Assembly (NCBI GenBank): GCA_963836265.1
Contig: CAWIIO010000008.1
Span: forward strand, 252,733 to 316,732
DNA: 64,000 nt
Reading direction: 5' to 3'
Origin: CAIWHR01 sp963836265
GTDB taxonomy: Bacteria > Pseudomonadota > Gammaproteobacteria > Burkholderiales > Casimicrobiaceae
In this document: positions 17,844 through 27,875 of the stretch, piece after piece
Position numbering within the stretch: position 1 is the first letter of the stretch
How the letters are laid out: the number at the start of each line of letters is the position of its first letter
Position numbers and translations under genes: made by a program
The notes under the pieces: model-generated
The model's database searches: none
The model's input: the letters and a program-made list of their open reading frames with translations, nothing else
What the model was told of the DNA's origin: nothing

Positions 17844-19529
17844 TCAGATCGACGCGACCAGCTCGGCGACGGCGTCGGACGCTCCGCGCCCCTGCCGTCG
17901 AAGCTGTTGCGCGAGCGCAGCGCGGACGAAGTCGATGAACAGCGGATGGCCGCGGCGTGGATTCGACGTGAATTCGGGGTGGAACTGGCAGCCGAAGAAC
18001 CACGGGTGCTGCGGCAGCTCGATCATTTCGCAGAGGTCGCCGGCGGTGGCGTTCTTTGCCCGGGCACCAACGGCAAGGCCGGCAGCCTCCAGGCGCGGCA
18101 GATAGTGATTGTTGACCTCGTAGCGGTGCCGGTGACGCTCGGCGACGGTCGTCGCACCGTAGATCTTGTGGGCGAGCGATCCCGGCACGACGGCGCAGGG
18201 CTGCGTGCCGAGGCGCATCGTGCCACCCAGATCGGAGCTCGCGGTCCGCTTTTCGATCGAGCCGTCGCGGTTCTGCCACTCGGTGATCAGCGCGACGACC
18301 GGATGCGGCGTTGCCGGGTCGAACTCGGTGCTGTTCGCCTCGGCCAGACCGGCCTTGTGCCGCGCGTACTCGATCACCGCGAGCTGCATGCCGAGGCAGA
18401 TGCCGAGGTACGGGACGTCGTTCTCGCGCGCGTAGCGGATCGCCTTGATCTTGCCCTCGACGCCGCGCTTGCCGAACCCCCCGGGAACGAGGATGGCGTC
18501 CACGCCGGCGAGGCATTCCACGCCGTCGCGCTCGACGACTTCCGAATCGACGTAATGGATCTGGACTTTGCTCCGGGTGTGAATCCCGGCATGCGTCAAC
18601 GCTTCGGACAGCGACTTGTACGATTCGGTCAGATCGACGTACTTGCCAACCATCGCGATGCGGACGGCGTGCTCGGGATGCTCGAGTGCGTCGACCAGCT
18701 TGTTCCATGTCGCGAGGTCCGCGGGCGGCGGCTGCATCTGCAGTTTCTTGCAGACGATGGCGTCCAGTCCTTCGGCGGAGAGCGCCGACGGAATCTTGTA
18801 GATCGAGTCGGTATCGAGCGCCGGGATCACCGCCTCGGGCGCGACGTTGGTGAAGAGCGCGATCTTGCGCCGGTCGCCGTCGGGCAGCGCCCGGTCGGCG
18901 CGGCAGAGGATGATGTCGGGCTGGATCCCGATCTCGCGCAGCTCCTTCACCGAGTGCTGCGTCGGTTTGGTCTTCATCTCGCCTGCGGTCGCGATGAAGG
19001 GCACCAGCGTCAGGTGGATGTAGCAGACGTTCTCGCGGCCGAGGGTGATTCCCATCTGCCGGATCGCTTCGAGAAACGGCAGCGATTCGATGTCGCCGAC
19101 AGTGCCGCCGACTTCGACCACCGCGACTTCGGCGTCGTCTGCGCCGGCCGCGATCCAGCTCTTGATCTCGTCGGTGATGTGCGGGATCACCTGCACCGTC
19201 CCGCCCAGGTAATCGCCGCGACGCTCCTTGCGGATCACGCTCTCGTAGATCTGGCCGGTCGTGAAGTTGTTGCGCTTGTTGGTCCTGACGTCCGTGAAGC
19301 GCTCGTAGTGGCCGAGGTCGAGGTCGGTCTCGGCGCCGTCCTCGGTGACGAAAACCTCGCCGTGCTGGAACGGGCTCATCGTTCCAGGATCGACGTTGAT
19401 GTAGGGATCGAGCTTGAGGTTGGTGACGCGGACACCGCGGGACGCGAGGATCGCAGCCAGTGACGCGGCGGCGATGCCCTTCCCCAACGAGGAAACGACG
19501 CCGCCGGTCACGAAGACGAACTTGGTCAT
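17844..19529 (-). CDS. pyrG: CTP synthase
   Basis: A complete 561-residue CTP synthase that aminates UTP with glutamine. The synthase half shows FVTGGVVSSLGKGIAAASL at the start and SPFQHGEVFVTEDGAETDLDLGHYERF; the glutaminase half shows GICLGMQLAVIEYARH with the nucleophile Cys and a C-terminal HPEF motif (CQFHPEFTSNPRRGHPLF). First gene of the pyrG-kdsA-eno-ftsB run. The 100 bases between it and gltX show no gene. Confidence 0.97.
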   Translation of the reverse strand: MTKFVFVTGGVVSSLGKGIAAASLAAILASRGVRVTNLKLDPYINVDPGTMSPFQHGEVFVTEDGAETDLDLGHYERFTDVRTNKRNNFTTGQIYESVIRKERRGDYLGGTVQVIPHITDEIKSWIAAGADDAEVAVVEVGGTVGDIESLPFLEAIRQMGITLGRENVCYIHLTLVPFIATAGEMKTKPTQHSVKELREIGIQPDIILCRADRALPDGDRRKIALFTNVAPEAVIPALDTDSIYKIPSALSAEGLDAIVCKKLQMQPPPADLATWNKLVDALEHPEHAVRIAMVGKYVDLTESYKSLSEALTHAGIHTRSKVQIHYVDSEVVERDGVECLAGVDAILVPGGFGKRGVEGKIKAIRYARENDVPYLGICLGMQLAVIEYARHKAGLAEANSTEFDPATPHPVVALITEWQNRDGSIEKRTASSDLGGTMRLGTQPCAVVPGSLAHKIYGATTVAERHRHRYEVNNHYLPRLEAAGLAVGARAKNATAGDLCEMIELPQHPWFFGCQFHPEFTSNPRRGHPLFIDFVRAALAQQLRRQGRGASDAVAELVASI

Positions 19530-19629
19530 GTGCGGCCAGTCCCGGAAATTTGCATTCTACACGGATTCCGGCCGCTGCAACTCGCTCGCGCAAGACGACG
19601 CGGACGCTCCGCGGCGGTCCAAGCGAGAC

Positions 19630-21030
19630 TCACTGACTGTCGGCCAGGCCCGCCGCAAGCCGTGCCCGCGTCGTCTCGCGGCCGAGCAGAGCGAGCACCG
19701 CGTCGATGGCCGGCGTCTCCTTCGTGCCGCAGACGATGACGCGCACCGGCATCATCACCAGCGGCGGCTTGAGGCCGTGCTTCGCCGCTGCCGCCTTGAG
19801 TGCGGCGCCGATCGCCTCGCGGGTCCACGGCACCGTTGCGAAGGTCGAGAGAAGCTCGACGAGCGCAGGGATGTTCCCCCGATTGACCTGTCCGGCGATC
19901 ACTTCCGCCGGCGGGTGCGGCGTCGCGTAGAAGTAATGCGCGGCATCGGCCATTTCCGTCAGCGTGGCGACGCGGTCGCGCAGCAGCGTCGCCGTCGGCC
20001 CGGGCGCCGGGCCGGCGGCGGGATCGAGGCCCGCTCGCTCGAGATAGGGGATGAGGCGGCGCCCGAGCTCATCGTCGGGCAACCGCTTCAAGTGCTCCTG
20101 GTTCACCCATTTCATCTTGTCGGGGTCGAAGCGCCCCGGCGCCGACGACAGTCCGGCGAGATCGAACCAGCCGACGAACTCCTCGCGGGTGAAGATTTCG
20201 TCGTCGCCGTGCGCCCAGCCGAGTCGCGCGAGATAATTGACGACCGCCTCGGGAAGGTAGCCGTCGTGGCGGTATTGCAGCACGGATTTGGCGCCGTGGC
20301 GCTTCGAAAGCTTCTCGCCTTCGGGTGTGAGCACCGTCGGCAGGTGCGCATAGACGGGCGTGGCGCCCCCCAGCGCGCGGAGGATGTTGATCTGGCGCGG
20401 CGTGTTGTTGACGTGGTCGTCGCCACGGATGACGTGCGTGACGCGCATGTCGAGGTCGTCGACCACGACGCAGAAGTTGTAGGTCGGCGTGCCGTCGGGC
20501 CGCGCGAGCACGAGGTCGTCGAGCTCGGCGTTCGCGATTTCGATCCGTCCCTTGACCGCGTCGTCCCATGCCACCGTTCCGCCAAGCGGATTGAGGAACC
20601 GGATCACGGGCGCGACACCCCGCGGCGGCGCGCGCCCGGCCGCGTTCTCCGGGCGCCAGCGGCCGTCGTAGCGGGGCTTCTCGCCGCGCGCCATCTGCGC
20701 CGCGCGCAGGTCGTCGAGCTCCTTCGCCGACATATAGCAGTGGTAGGCGAGACCGCGCGCGAGCATGTCGGAGAGGACCTCGCGGTAGCGCTCCATGCGC
20801 TCCATCTGGTAGTACGGGCCTTCGTCGTAGTCGAGGCCGAGCCAGCCCATCGCGTCGATGATCGCCTGAACCGCCTGCGGGGTGGAGCGCTCGACATCGG
20901 TGTCTTCGATGCGCAGGATGAAGACGCCGTGATGCTTGCGTGCGAACGCCCACGGAAACAGCGCCGAGCGGATGTTGCCGAGGTGGATGAAGCCCGTGGG
21001 GCTGGGCGCGAAACGGGTGCGTACCGTCAT
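19630..21030 (-). CDS. gltX: Glutamyl-tRNA synthetase
   Basis: A 466-residue class I synthetase that charges tRNA-Glu. The HIGH-type motif appears as PSPTGFIHLGNIRSALF, the second as KLSKRHGAKSV; both are intact. The ATG at 21030 overlaps the stop of the transglutaminase/DUF2126 gene as ATGA, so its translation is probably coupled to that operon. This context is unusual for a housekeeping synthetase. The same frame happens to stay open far upstream through the neighbour, but the family start is exactly at MTVRTRFAPSPTG. Confidence 0.95.
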   Translation of the reverse strand: MTVRTRFAPSPTGFIHLGNIRSALFPWAFARKHHGVFILRIEDTDVERSTPQAVQAIIDAMGWLGLDYDEGPYYQMERMERYREVLSDMLARGLAYHCYMSAKELDDLRAAQMARGEKPRYDGRWRPENAAGRAPPRGVAPVIRFLNPLGGTVAWDDAVKGRIEIANAELDDLVLARPDGTPTYNFCVVVDDLDMRVTHVIRGDDHVNNTPRQINILRALGGATPVYAHLPTVLTPEGEKLSKRHGAKSVLQYRHDGYLPEAVVNYLARLGWAHGDDEIFTREEFVGWFDLAGLSSAPGRFDPDKMKWVNQEHLKRLPDDELGRRLIPYLERAGLDPAAGPAPGPTATLLRDRVATLTEMADAAHYFYATPHPPAEVIAGQVNRGNIPALVELLSTFATVPWTREAIGAALKAAAAKHGLKPPLVMMPVRVIVCGTKETPAIDAVLALLGRETTRARLAAGLADSQ

Positions 21031-24000
21031 CGGACCGCCGGTTGCCACCGGAGATCGAGCGTCGTCGGCGTCGCCGGATTCGGCGGCTCGTCGCTCAACT
21101 TCATTCCGCCCGGCGTGTGACCGTGCGCCCAGAAGCGCGCATGGCGGCGCGCTTCGGCCTCGTTGGCATTGACGGGAAACGTGTCGTAGTTGCGTCCGCC
21201 GGGATGCGCGACATGGTAAGTGCAACCGCCCAACGAGCGCGCGGCCCACGTGTCGACGAGATCGAATACCAGCGGGGCCTGGACGCCGATCGTCGGATGC
21301 AGCGCCGACGGCGGGCTCCACGCCCGAAAACGCACGCCGGCCACGTATTCGCCGGGGACGCCGGTCGGCGCGAGAGGGAGCCCGCGGCCGTTGCAGCCGA
21401 CGCGGTGCCGCTCGCCGGTCATCCCCGTCACCTTGACCTGCAACCGCTCGACGGACGAGTCGACATAGCGCGCCGTGCCGGTGCCGCTCACCTCCTCGCC
21501 CAGCACGTGCCATGGCTCGATCGCCTGCCGCAGCTCGATCGTGATGCCGTCGTAGTCGACGGTGCCGAAACGAGGGAAGCGGAACTCGATGAACGGCGCG
21601 AACCATTCCTGCGCGAACGGGTAACCGAATGCGGCGAGATCGGAGATGACGTCGTTCATGTCGGCGGCGACGAAATGCGGCAGCAACCAGCGGTCGTGCA
21701 ACGCCGTTCCCCAGCGGACCAGCCGCCCCGGATAGGGCTGCTGCCAGAAACGCGCGACCAGCGCCCGCAGCAGCAGCATCTGCACGGCGCTCATCCTCGC
21801 ATGGGGCGGCATCTCGAAGGCACGGAACTCGAGCAGCCCGAGCCGGCCCGTTGCGCTGTCCGGCGAATAGAGCTTGTCGATCGAGAACTCGGCGCGATGC
21901 GTGTTGCCCGTCAAATCGGTCAGCAGATGCCGCAGCAGCCGGTCGACGAGCCATGGCGCCGGCGATTCCGCGCCAGCCTTGTGCTTGCGGCTCATCTGTT
22001 GGAACGCGATTTCGAGCTCGTAGAGACGGTCGTCGCGCGCTTCGTCGACGCGCGGCGCCTGGCTCGTCGGCCCGATGAAGGTTCCCGAGAACAGATACGA
22101 CAGCGCCGGATGGTTCTGCCAGTAGGTGACGAGACTCTGCAGGAGGTCGGGCCGCCGCAGGAGCGGGCTGTCCGCGGGGGTGGCGCCGCCCAGCGTGACG
22201 TGGTTGCCGCCGCCGGTGCCCGTGTGGCGGCCGTCGAGCATGAACTTCTCGGTGCCGAGGCGGGAGTGCGCGCGCTTCCTCGTAGAGCGTCTCGGTCGTC
22301 GCGATCAATTCGTCCCATGCCGACGCGGGATGGATATTGACCTCGATGACGCCGGGATCCGGCGTGATGTTCAGGACCTTGACGCGCGGATCGCGCGGCG
22401 GCGTGTAACCCTCGATTGCGACCGGCGTCGCGACGGCGAGGGCCGCCGTTTCGACCCTCGAAAGCAGCGCCACGTAGTCCTCGAGGCGCGGCAGCGGCGG
22501 CATGAACACGTAAAGATGGCCGTCGCGCATCTGGACGCACAACGCGGTCTTGATCACGTCCTTGGGCGCGACCACCGCGTCGCTGCGCTTGAACTCCGCT
22601 TTGGTTGCGGTGAGCACCGCAGCGTGAGGCAAGTCGCCGCGCGGCGCGAAGGGATCGACCGGTACATCGGGATCGACGTCCTCGGCCGGCACGTCGGGCA
22701 GCGATTCCAGCGGCAGCCGCAGCCCAAGCGGCGAATCGCCGGGAAGCGCATAGAGGCGCTCGCGCTTCAGCGGCCACGGGCTGCTCTCCCAGCGAGCGAC
22801 CGGCTCGTCGTTGTTCGCGACCGCCCGCAACGGCAGCACGAAGCCGGCGGGACGATCGAGTCCCTGCTGCAGCAACCGCGCCAGACGGGCGCGCTCGTCG
22901 GCTTGCGTCAGGTCCGCCTGCAACGGATCGGCGTTGAGCGGCAGCGCCGTTTCCGCGGCGAGCAGCCGCGGCACGTCCTCGTGGGCGGTGATGACGAACG
23001 ACGGATCGAGGGAGAGCTCCGCGGCGAGCGTCGTCGCGAGCCGATGCGCCGCGGCAACGTCCGCATTCCCGGGCGTGCGCGTGTCGGCGAGCAGCGCCGG
23101 GTCGTTCCACAGCGGCTTGCCGTCGGTGCGCCACCAGATCCCGATCGCCCACCGCGGCAGCGGCTCGCCGGGGTACCACTTTCCCTGGCCCGTATGCGGG
23201 AAGCCCCCGCGCGCGAAGCGGCTGGCAAGGCGATGCAGCAGCGTCTCGGCGAGCTCGCGCTTTTTCGGCGACAGCGCCGTGTAGTTCCACTCGGCGCCGT
23301 CCATGTCGTCGCTCGACACGAACGTCGGCTCGCCGCCCTGCGTCAGCCGAACGTCGTGCCGGGCGAGCTCGGCGTCGACGCGACGGCCGAGATCGCTGGA
23401 TCGCACGCCACTGCGCGTCGCCGTACGGCTTGGTCACGCGCGGATCCTCGTGCACGCGGGTCACGCTCATCGCGAAGGAGAACTCGACGGTGCAGGGATC
23501 GGTGAAGCCGATCACCGGTGCGGCATTGCCTGGATCGGCGGTGCACGCGAGCGGAAGGTGGCCCTCGCCCGCGAGGAGCCCCGACGTCGGGTCGAGCCCG
23601 ATCCAGCCCGCGCCGGGCAGGTACACCTCGGCCCAAGCGTGGAGGTCGGTGAAATCGTGATCGGTGCCCGCCGGCCCGTCGAGCGGCTTGACGTCGGCGA
23701 CGAGCTGGATCAGGTAACCGGAGGCGAAGCGCGCGGCGAGGCCGAGATGGCGGAGGATCTGCACCATCAGCCAACCCGTGTCGCGGCACGAGCCGCATGC
23801 CGAGCGCCAGCGTCTCCTCGGGCGTCTGCACGCCGGGCTCCATCCGCACCAGGTACTTGATCTCGTGCTGCAGCGCCTGATTCAACCGCACCAGCATGTC
23901 GACGGTCTTCTCGTCCGGCTTCACCGTAGGCGCGGAAGCGCTCGACCCACGCCGCGAGCCGCGGTCCCGACCGGCGACTTCTCGAGGAACGGGATCAGCT

Positions 24001-24334
24001 CCTTCGCGAGCGCCGGCGCGTAGTCGAATGGAAAGTGCTCGGCATAGGGCTCGACGAAGAAGTCGAACGGGTTGACCACCGTCATGTCGGCGGTCAGGTC
24101 GACGACGATATCGAGCTCTTCGGCCGGCTCGGTGAACACCAGCCGCGCGACCCAGTTGCCGTAGGGATCCTGCTGCCAGTTGAGGAAATACTTGTCCGGC
24201 GCGACGTTCAGCGAATAGCCCAGGATCGGCGTGCGGCAATGCGGCGCGGGCCGAAGCCGGATCTCGTGCGGCGACAGAGTGACCACGCCGGTCGAAGCGA
24301 TACGTGGTCGGTGCTGCAGCGCGACGCGAATGGC
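21027..24334 (-). CDS. Transglutaminase-like protein with DUF2126 C-terminal domain, several frame breaks
   Basis: A large protein of about 1,100 residues after joining frames. Order: N-terminal bacterial transglutaminase N domain (CRTPILGYSLNV, NPFDFFVEP); a transglutaminase core with Cys in GSCRDTGW, His in DLHAWAEVYLP and Asp in GLDPTSGL; then the DUF2126 region, with GGEPTFVSSDDMDGAEWN, GKWYPGEPLPRWA, MLDGRHTGTGGGNH and FRAFEMPPHARMS. Breaks lie near 24301/24288 (compensated), 23960, 23932, 23804, 23398 and 22275; nearly all are explained by one extra base. GTG at 24334, 22 bases after the anbu stop, is the likely start. It probably hydrolyses or transfers amide bonds. Its stop overlaps gltX. 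Confidence 0.85.
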
Positions 24335-24356
24335 CACGAATGCGTCGCTTAGCGGT

Positions 24357-25089
24357 TCACGTCCAGTCGGGATCGGCAAGCTGCGCGAATACGCGGCGCA
24401 GCCCCTCTCCCCACTGGTTGTGGACCATCAGGAAGTACGGATCGGTCTCTTCGATCCGGCGCTGCATCTTCACGTCGAGCGCATCGGTTTCGTAGACCAG
24501 CAGGTCGATCGGAAGGCCGACCGAGATGTTCGAGCGCATCGTCGAGTCGAACGAGACCATCGTGCACTTGGTCGCGTCGATCAGCGAGGTCCCGCGCTTG
24601 ATGACGCGGTCGATGATCGGCTTGCCGTATTTCGTCTCGCCGATCTGGAAATAGCAGGTTTCGTCGGTCGCCTCGATGAAGTTGCCTTCGCTGTAGACGT
24701 TGAACAGGCGCGGCGCCTCGCCGCGGATCTGGCCGCCGACGAGGAAATTGGCACCCGTGTCGATGTTGTTCTGCGCCAGGTACGGCCCGTCGCGGGACTT
24801 GATGTCGCGCAGCGCGTCGCCAAGGAGCCGCGCCACCTCGAACATCGACGTCGCGTTCCACAGCGTCATCGGCACTTCCGGCGCGCGCGCGCGCTGCTCG
24901 AGAATGTTGATCGCGTTCTGGGTGAACGACAGGTTGCCCGAGGACAGCATCACGATCACGCGCTCGCCGGGCCGCGACGAACGTCCGCATCTTCGAGAAG
25001 CGCGACACCTGATCGACGCCGGCGTTGGTGCGGGAATCCGAGGCGAAGATCATCCCGGCATCGAGGGACATCGCGACGCAATAGGTCAT
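24357..25089 (-). CDS. Anbu, proteasome-like peptidase, one frame break
   Basis: An ancestral beta-subunit (Anbu) protein of about 243 residues, related to HslV and proteasome beta subunits. It starts MTYCVAMSLDAGMIFASDSRTNAG; Thr2 would become the N-terminal nucleophile after removal of Met, and the Asp and Lys expected of the family lie in ASDSRT and FSKMRTF. The body (MLSSGNLSFTQ, GGQIRGEAPRLFNVYSEGNF, DSTMRSNISVGLPIDLLVYE) matches Anbu well. One extra base near 24978 breaks the frame just before GERVIVMLSSG. It forms stacked rings in characterised cases; substrates remain uncertain. It sits between alpha-E and transglutaminase genes. Confidence 0.85.
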
Positions 25090-25153
25090 CGTGCGGTCGG
25101 CCGGCGAAAAAAAATGATTCTACCCTGTCCCGACCGAACGCCCCGCGGCGAGC

Positions 25154-26110
25154 TCAATACGCGGGAACGAGAAAATGCCGGCTGATGTCGTCACCGAGCG
25201 CCGAAACGCGCTCTAGGAAATCCATCAGATACTCGTGCAGGCCGAATCGGATGATGTCTTCGGTCCTGCCGTAGTGAAGCTTCGCGTGCAGCTCGCCCGC
25301 GGCGCGCTTGATCTCGCTGCTCCCTTCGTCGCACAGTCTTTCCAATGATTCGAAGATGAAGTTCATGCTGGCGTGGAGCGAGCGCGGCATGTCCTCGCGC
25401 AGGATCAGGAGCTCCGCGACCCGGCGCGGCGTAATGACGTCGCTGTAGATCTTGCGATAGGATTCGAACCCCGACACCGAGCGCAGCAGCGCGCCCCACT
25501 GGTAGTAGTCGACCGCGCCCCCCACGTCGGCCGCGCTCGGCAGCAGCGTGTGGTACTTGACGTCGAGGATCCGCGCGGTGTTGTCGGCGCGCTCGAGGTG
25601 GGTCCCGAGGCGGATGAAATGGTAGGCCTCGTCGCGCAGCATCGTGCCGAACGTCACGCCACGGAAGAGGTGCGAGCGCATCTTGACCCAGTCCAGGAAC
25701 TCCGAGACGCCCCTCGCCTCGACCGCCGCATAGTCGAACCAGCGCATCTCGAGCCAGGCCGAATTGAGGTCTTCGTACATCTCCGAGGTGATCGCGCCGC
25801 GGACCGACCGCGCCGATTCGCGCGCCGCGCGCAGGCAGCAGTAGATCGACGACGGGTTGTCGCGGTCGAGGATCATGAGCCGCAGGACGTTTTCGGCGGA
25901 AAGCTGGGGGAAGCGCTGGTAGTAGAGCGTCGCAAGGCCGGAGGTGACCAGCGGCACGGCCCACGGCTCGGCCCAAGCGAGCCCGGGCTCGACGCCCTCG
26001 TAAGGAAGGAGCGACATGCGGTAGGTGACGTCGAGCATCCGCGCGGTGTTTTCGGCGCGCTCGATGTGGCGCGCCATCCAGAAGAGCTCGTTGGCGGTAC
26101 GGCAGAGCAT
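25154..26110 (-). CDS. Alpha-E domain protein (DUF403)
   Basis: A 318-residue, mostly alpha-helical protein that starts MLCRTANELFWMARHIERAENTARMLD and repeats a similar helix later (IRLGTHLERADNTARILDVKYH), as in the alpha-E superfamily. The repeated HxERAxNTAR pattern with Glu and Arg is the family's key conserved feature. It always accompanies circularly permuted ATP-grasp proteins and is thought to assist their ligase reaction or hold the substrate. It follows the ATP-grasp gene by 12 bases and is intact. Confidence 0.9.
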   Translation of the reverse strand: MLCRTANELFWMARHIERAENTARMLDVTYRMSLLPYEGVEPGLAWAEPWAVPLVTSGLATLYYQRFPQLSAENVLRLMILDRDNPSSIYCCLRAARESARSVRGAITSEMYEDLNSAWLEMRWFDYAAVEARGVSEFLDWVKMRSHLFRGVTFGTMLRDEAYHFIRLGTHLERADNTARILDVKYHTLLPSAADVGGAVDYYQWGALLRSVSGFESYRKIYSDVITPRRVAELLILREDMPRSLHASMNFIFESLERLCDEGSSEIKRAAGELHAKLHYGRTEDIIRFGLHEYLMDFLERVSALGDDISRHFLVPAY

Positions 26111-26122
26111 GAGCGATCCGCC

Positions 26123-27538
26123 CTATCCCGCGACGACCCAGGTATCCTTCGTGCCCCCGCCTTGGGACGAGTTCACGACCAGCGACCCTTCGCGCAGCGC
26201 GACGCGCGTGAGGCCGCCGGGAACCAGGTTCACGTGCTTCCCCGACAGCACGTAGGGACGGAAGTCGACGTGACGCGGGGCGAGCCCCGACTCGACGAAC
26301 GTCGGGCAGGTCGACAGCGCGAGCGTAGGCTGCGCAATGTATTTGTCGGGCGTGGCGACAATGCGGGCGCGGAACTCCTCGCGCTCGGCGGCGGTCGACG
26401 CCGGCCCGACCAGCATGCCGTAGCCACCGGCGCCGTGGACCTCCTTGACCACCAGCTCGGCGAGATGCGCGAGCGCGTAGTCGCAGTCCTCCGGCCGGTG
26501 CAGCCGCCACGTCGGAACGTTGGCGAGCACCGGCTCTTCGGACAAGTAGAAGCGAATCATGTCCGGCACGTAGGGATAGATCGACTTGTCGTCGGCGATT
26601 CCGGTGCCGATCGCGTTGGCGAGGGTGACGCGACCCGCCCGATAGGCGGCGAAGAGGCCCGGGACGCCGAGCAGCGAGTCGGGGCGGAAGGCGCGCGGGT
26701 CGAGGAAGTCGTCGTCGACGCGGCGATAGATCACGTGAACCCGCTGCGGCCCCTTGGTGGTCCGCATGTAGACGGTATCGCTTTGGACGAAAAGGTCCTG
26801 TCCCTCGACCAGCTCGACGCCCATCTCCTGGGCGAGGAACGCGTGCTCGAAATACGCGGAGTTGTACGCGCCGGGCGTAAGCACCGCGACCGTCGGCGCC
26901 TCTTCGCCGGCTGGCGCCAGCGCATGCAGGTTCTCGAGCAGCAGGTCCGGATAATGCTGCACCGGACGGATCGCCTGCGTAGCGAAGAGCTCTGGAAAGA
27001 GCCGCATCATCATCTTGCGGTTCTCGAGCATGTAGGACACGCCGGACGGCACGCGCAGATTGTCCTCGAGCACGTAGTACTCGCCTTCGCCGGCACGGAC
27101 GATATCGACGCCTGCGACGTGCGCGTAGATCCCGCCCGGCACGTCCATCCCCTGCATCTCGGTGCGGTACTGAGCGTTGCCTAGCACGCGGTCGCGCGGC
27201 ACGATGCCGGCGGCCAGAATCGCCTGCTCGTGATAGACGTCGCGCAAGAATGCGTTCAAGGCCTGCACGCGTTGTCGCAATCCGCGCTCGAGGATCCTCC
27301 ATTCGTCCGCGGGAATGATCCGCGGCACGATGTCGAACGGAATCAGGCGCTCCGTTCCGGATTCTTCACCATAGACTGCAAACGTGATTCCGACACGGTG
27401 GAATGCGTGATCGGCTTCTTCCCGTTTCTGCGCGATTCGGGCGGGCGAGGTCCGGTCCAGCCAGCCGGCGAAAGCCTGGTAATGGAGGCGGATTGCCCCG
27501 TCGCAGGTCCGCATTTCGTCGTAGGGGAGACGGGACAT
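26123..27538 (-). CDS. Circularly permuted ATP-grasp ligase
   Basis: A 471-residue protein of the circularly permuted ATP-grasp type (older DUF404/DUF407). Visible family segments: YDEMRTCDGAIRLHYQAF at the start, RVLGNAQYRTEMQG, YYVLEDNLRVPSGVSYMLENR, the ATP-site stretch VVKEVHGAGGYGMLVGP, and near the end HVDFRPYVLSGKHVNLVPGGLTRVA. Such proteins are predicted to form amide or peptide bonds at the cost of ATP; the product is unknown. The ATG at 27538 begins the family homology (MSRLPYDEM); the frame is open upstream to 27697. First gene of the five-gene run to gltX. Confidence 0.9.
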   Translation of the reverse strand: MSRLPYDEMRTCDGAIRLHYQAFAGWLDRTSPARIAQKREEADHAFHRVGITFAVYGEESGTERLIPFDIVPRIIPADEWRILERGLRQRVQALNAFLRDVYHEQAILAAGIVPRDRVLGNAQYRTEMQGMDVPGGIYAHVAGVDIVRAGEGEYYVLEDNLRVPSGVSYMLENRKMMMRLFPELFATQAIRPVQHYPDLLLENLHALAPAGEEAPTVAVLTPGAYNSAYFEHAFLAQEMGVELVEGQDLFVQSDTVYMRTTKGPQRVHVIYRRVDDDFLDPRAFRPDSLLGVPGLFAAYRAGRVTLANAIGTGIADDKSIYPYVPDMIRFYLSEEPVLANVPTWRLHRPEDCDYALAHLAELVVKEVHGAGGYGMLVGPASTAAEREEFRARIVATPDKYIAQPTLALSTCPTFVESGLAPRHVDFRPYVLSGKHVNLVPGGLTRVALREGSLVVNSSQGGGTKDTWVVAG

Positions 27539-27695
27539 GGAAGATTTCCGGAGCGGACGGCAACCGGTGCCCGACGGGAGGCAATTCCCGGGCCAATCGG
27601 GAAAGTGCCATTGCCCTAGAGAGTTACGGATTTCGCTCCGGCCCTCGCGTTTCGGCCGTCCCCAATTGGGGGCGTCGGCTGCACTCCTGGCGTGC

Positions 27696-27723
27696 ATTTT
27701 ATGTCCAGGACATGCTACTACAA
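27696..27723 (-). promoter_or_regulatory. Candidate promoter with a palindromic operator for the ATP-grasp/Anbu operon
   Basis: On the minus strand TTGTAG (27723-27718), a 16-base spacer and TAAAAT (27701-27696) form a plausible sigma70 promoter about 150 bases before the ATP-grasp start. A perfect 6-1-6 inverted repeat, ATGTCC-A-GGACAT (27701-27713), fills most of the spacer, where a repressor or a spacer-twisting activator would bind. The regulator is not identified. Confidence 0.45.
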
Positions 27724-27738
27724 AGGAGCGGCGCCGGT

Positions 27739-27768
27739 TTGACCCTGGTCTCGGCCGCGTGTTTAAAT
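27739..27768 (+). promoter_or_regulatory. Sigma70 promoter of tRNA-Val
   Basis: TTGACC (27739-27744) is followed, after a 17- to 18-base spacer, by TTTAAAT (27762-27768). The predicted start falls about 17 bases before the tRNA 5' end. It is divergent from the ATP-grasp operon promoter. Confidence 0.65.
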
Positions 27769-27791
27769 CACGGCTCCTGTCTGGGTTCGCG

Positions 27792-27866
27792 GGGCGGTTA
27801 GCTCAGCGGTAGAGCACTGCCTTCACACGGCAGGGGTCACAGGATCGTACCCTGTACCGCCCACCA
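27792..27866 (+). tRNA. tRNA-Val (anticodon CAC)
   Basis: A 75-base cloverleaf. Acceptor GGGCGGT pairs with ACCGCCC, the anticodon stem is CTGCC/GGCAG around loop TTCACAC (anticodon CAC), discriminator A, and encoded CCA at 27864-27866. A strong terminator follows ten bases later. Confidence 0.95.
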
Positions 27867-27875
27867 AATGAACCA

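Noticed and set aside
14711..17938. A 1,075-codon plus-strand open frame across the eno and kdsA region
   Set aside because: It is antisense to intact ftsB, eno and kdsA and shows no recognisable domains.
19630..23406. A 1,258-codon minus-strand frame that seems to fuse DUF2126 to glutamyl-tRNA synthetase
   Set aside because: The middle of that frame is out of phase with the DUF2126 protein (which continues in another frame to its own TGA at 21027), and gltX has its own proper ATG.
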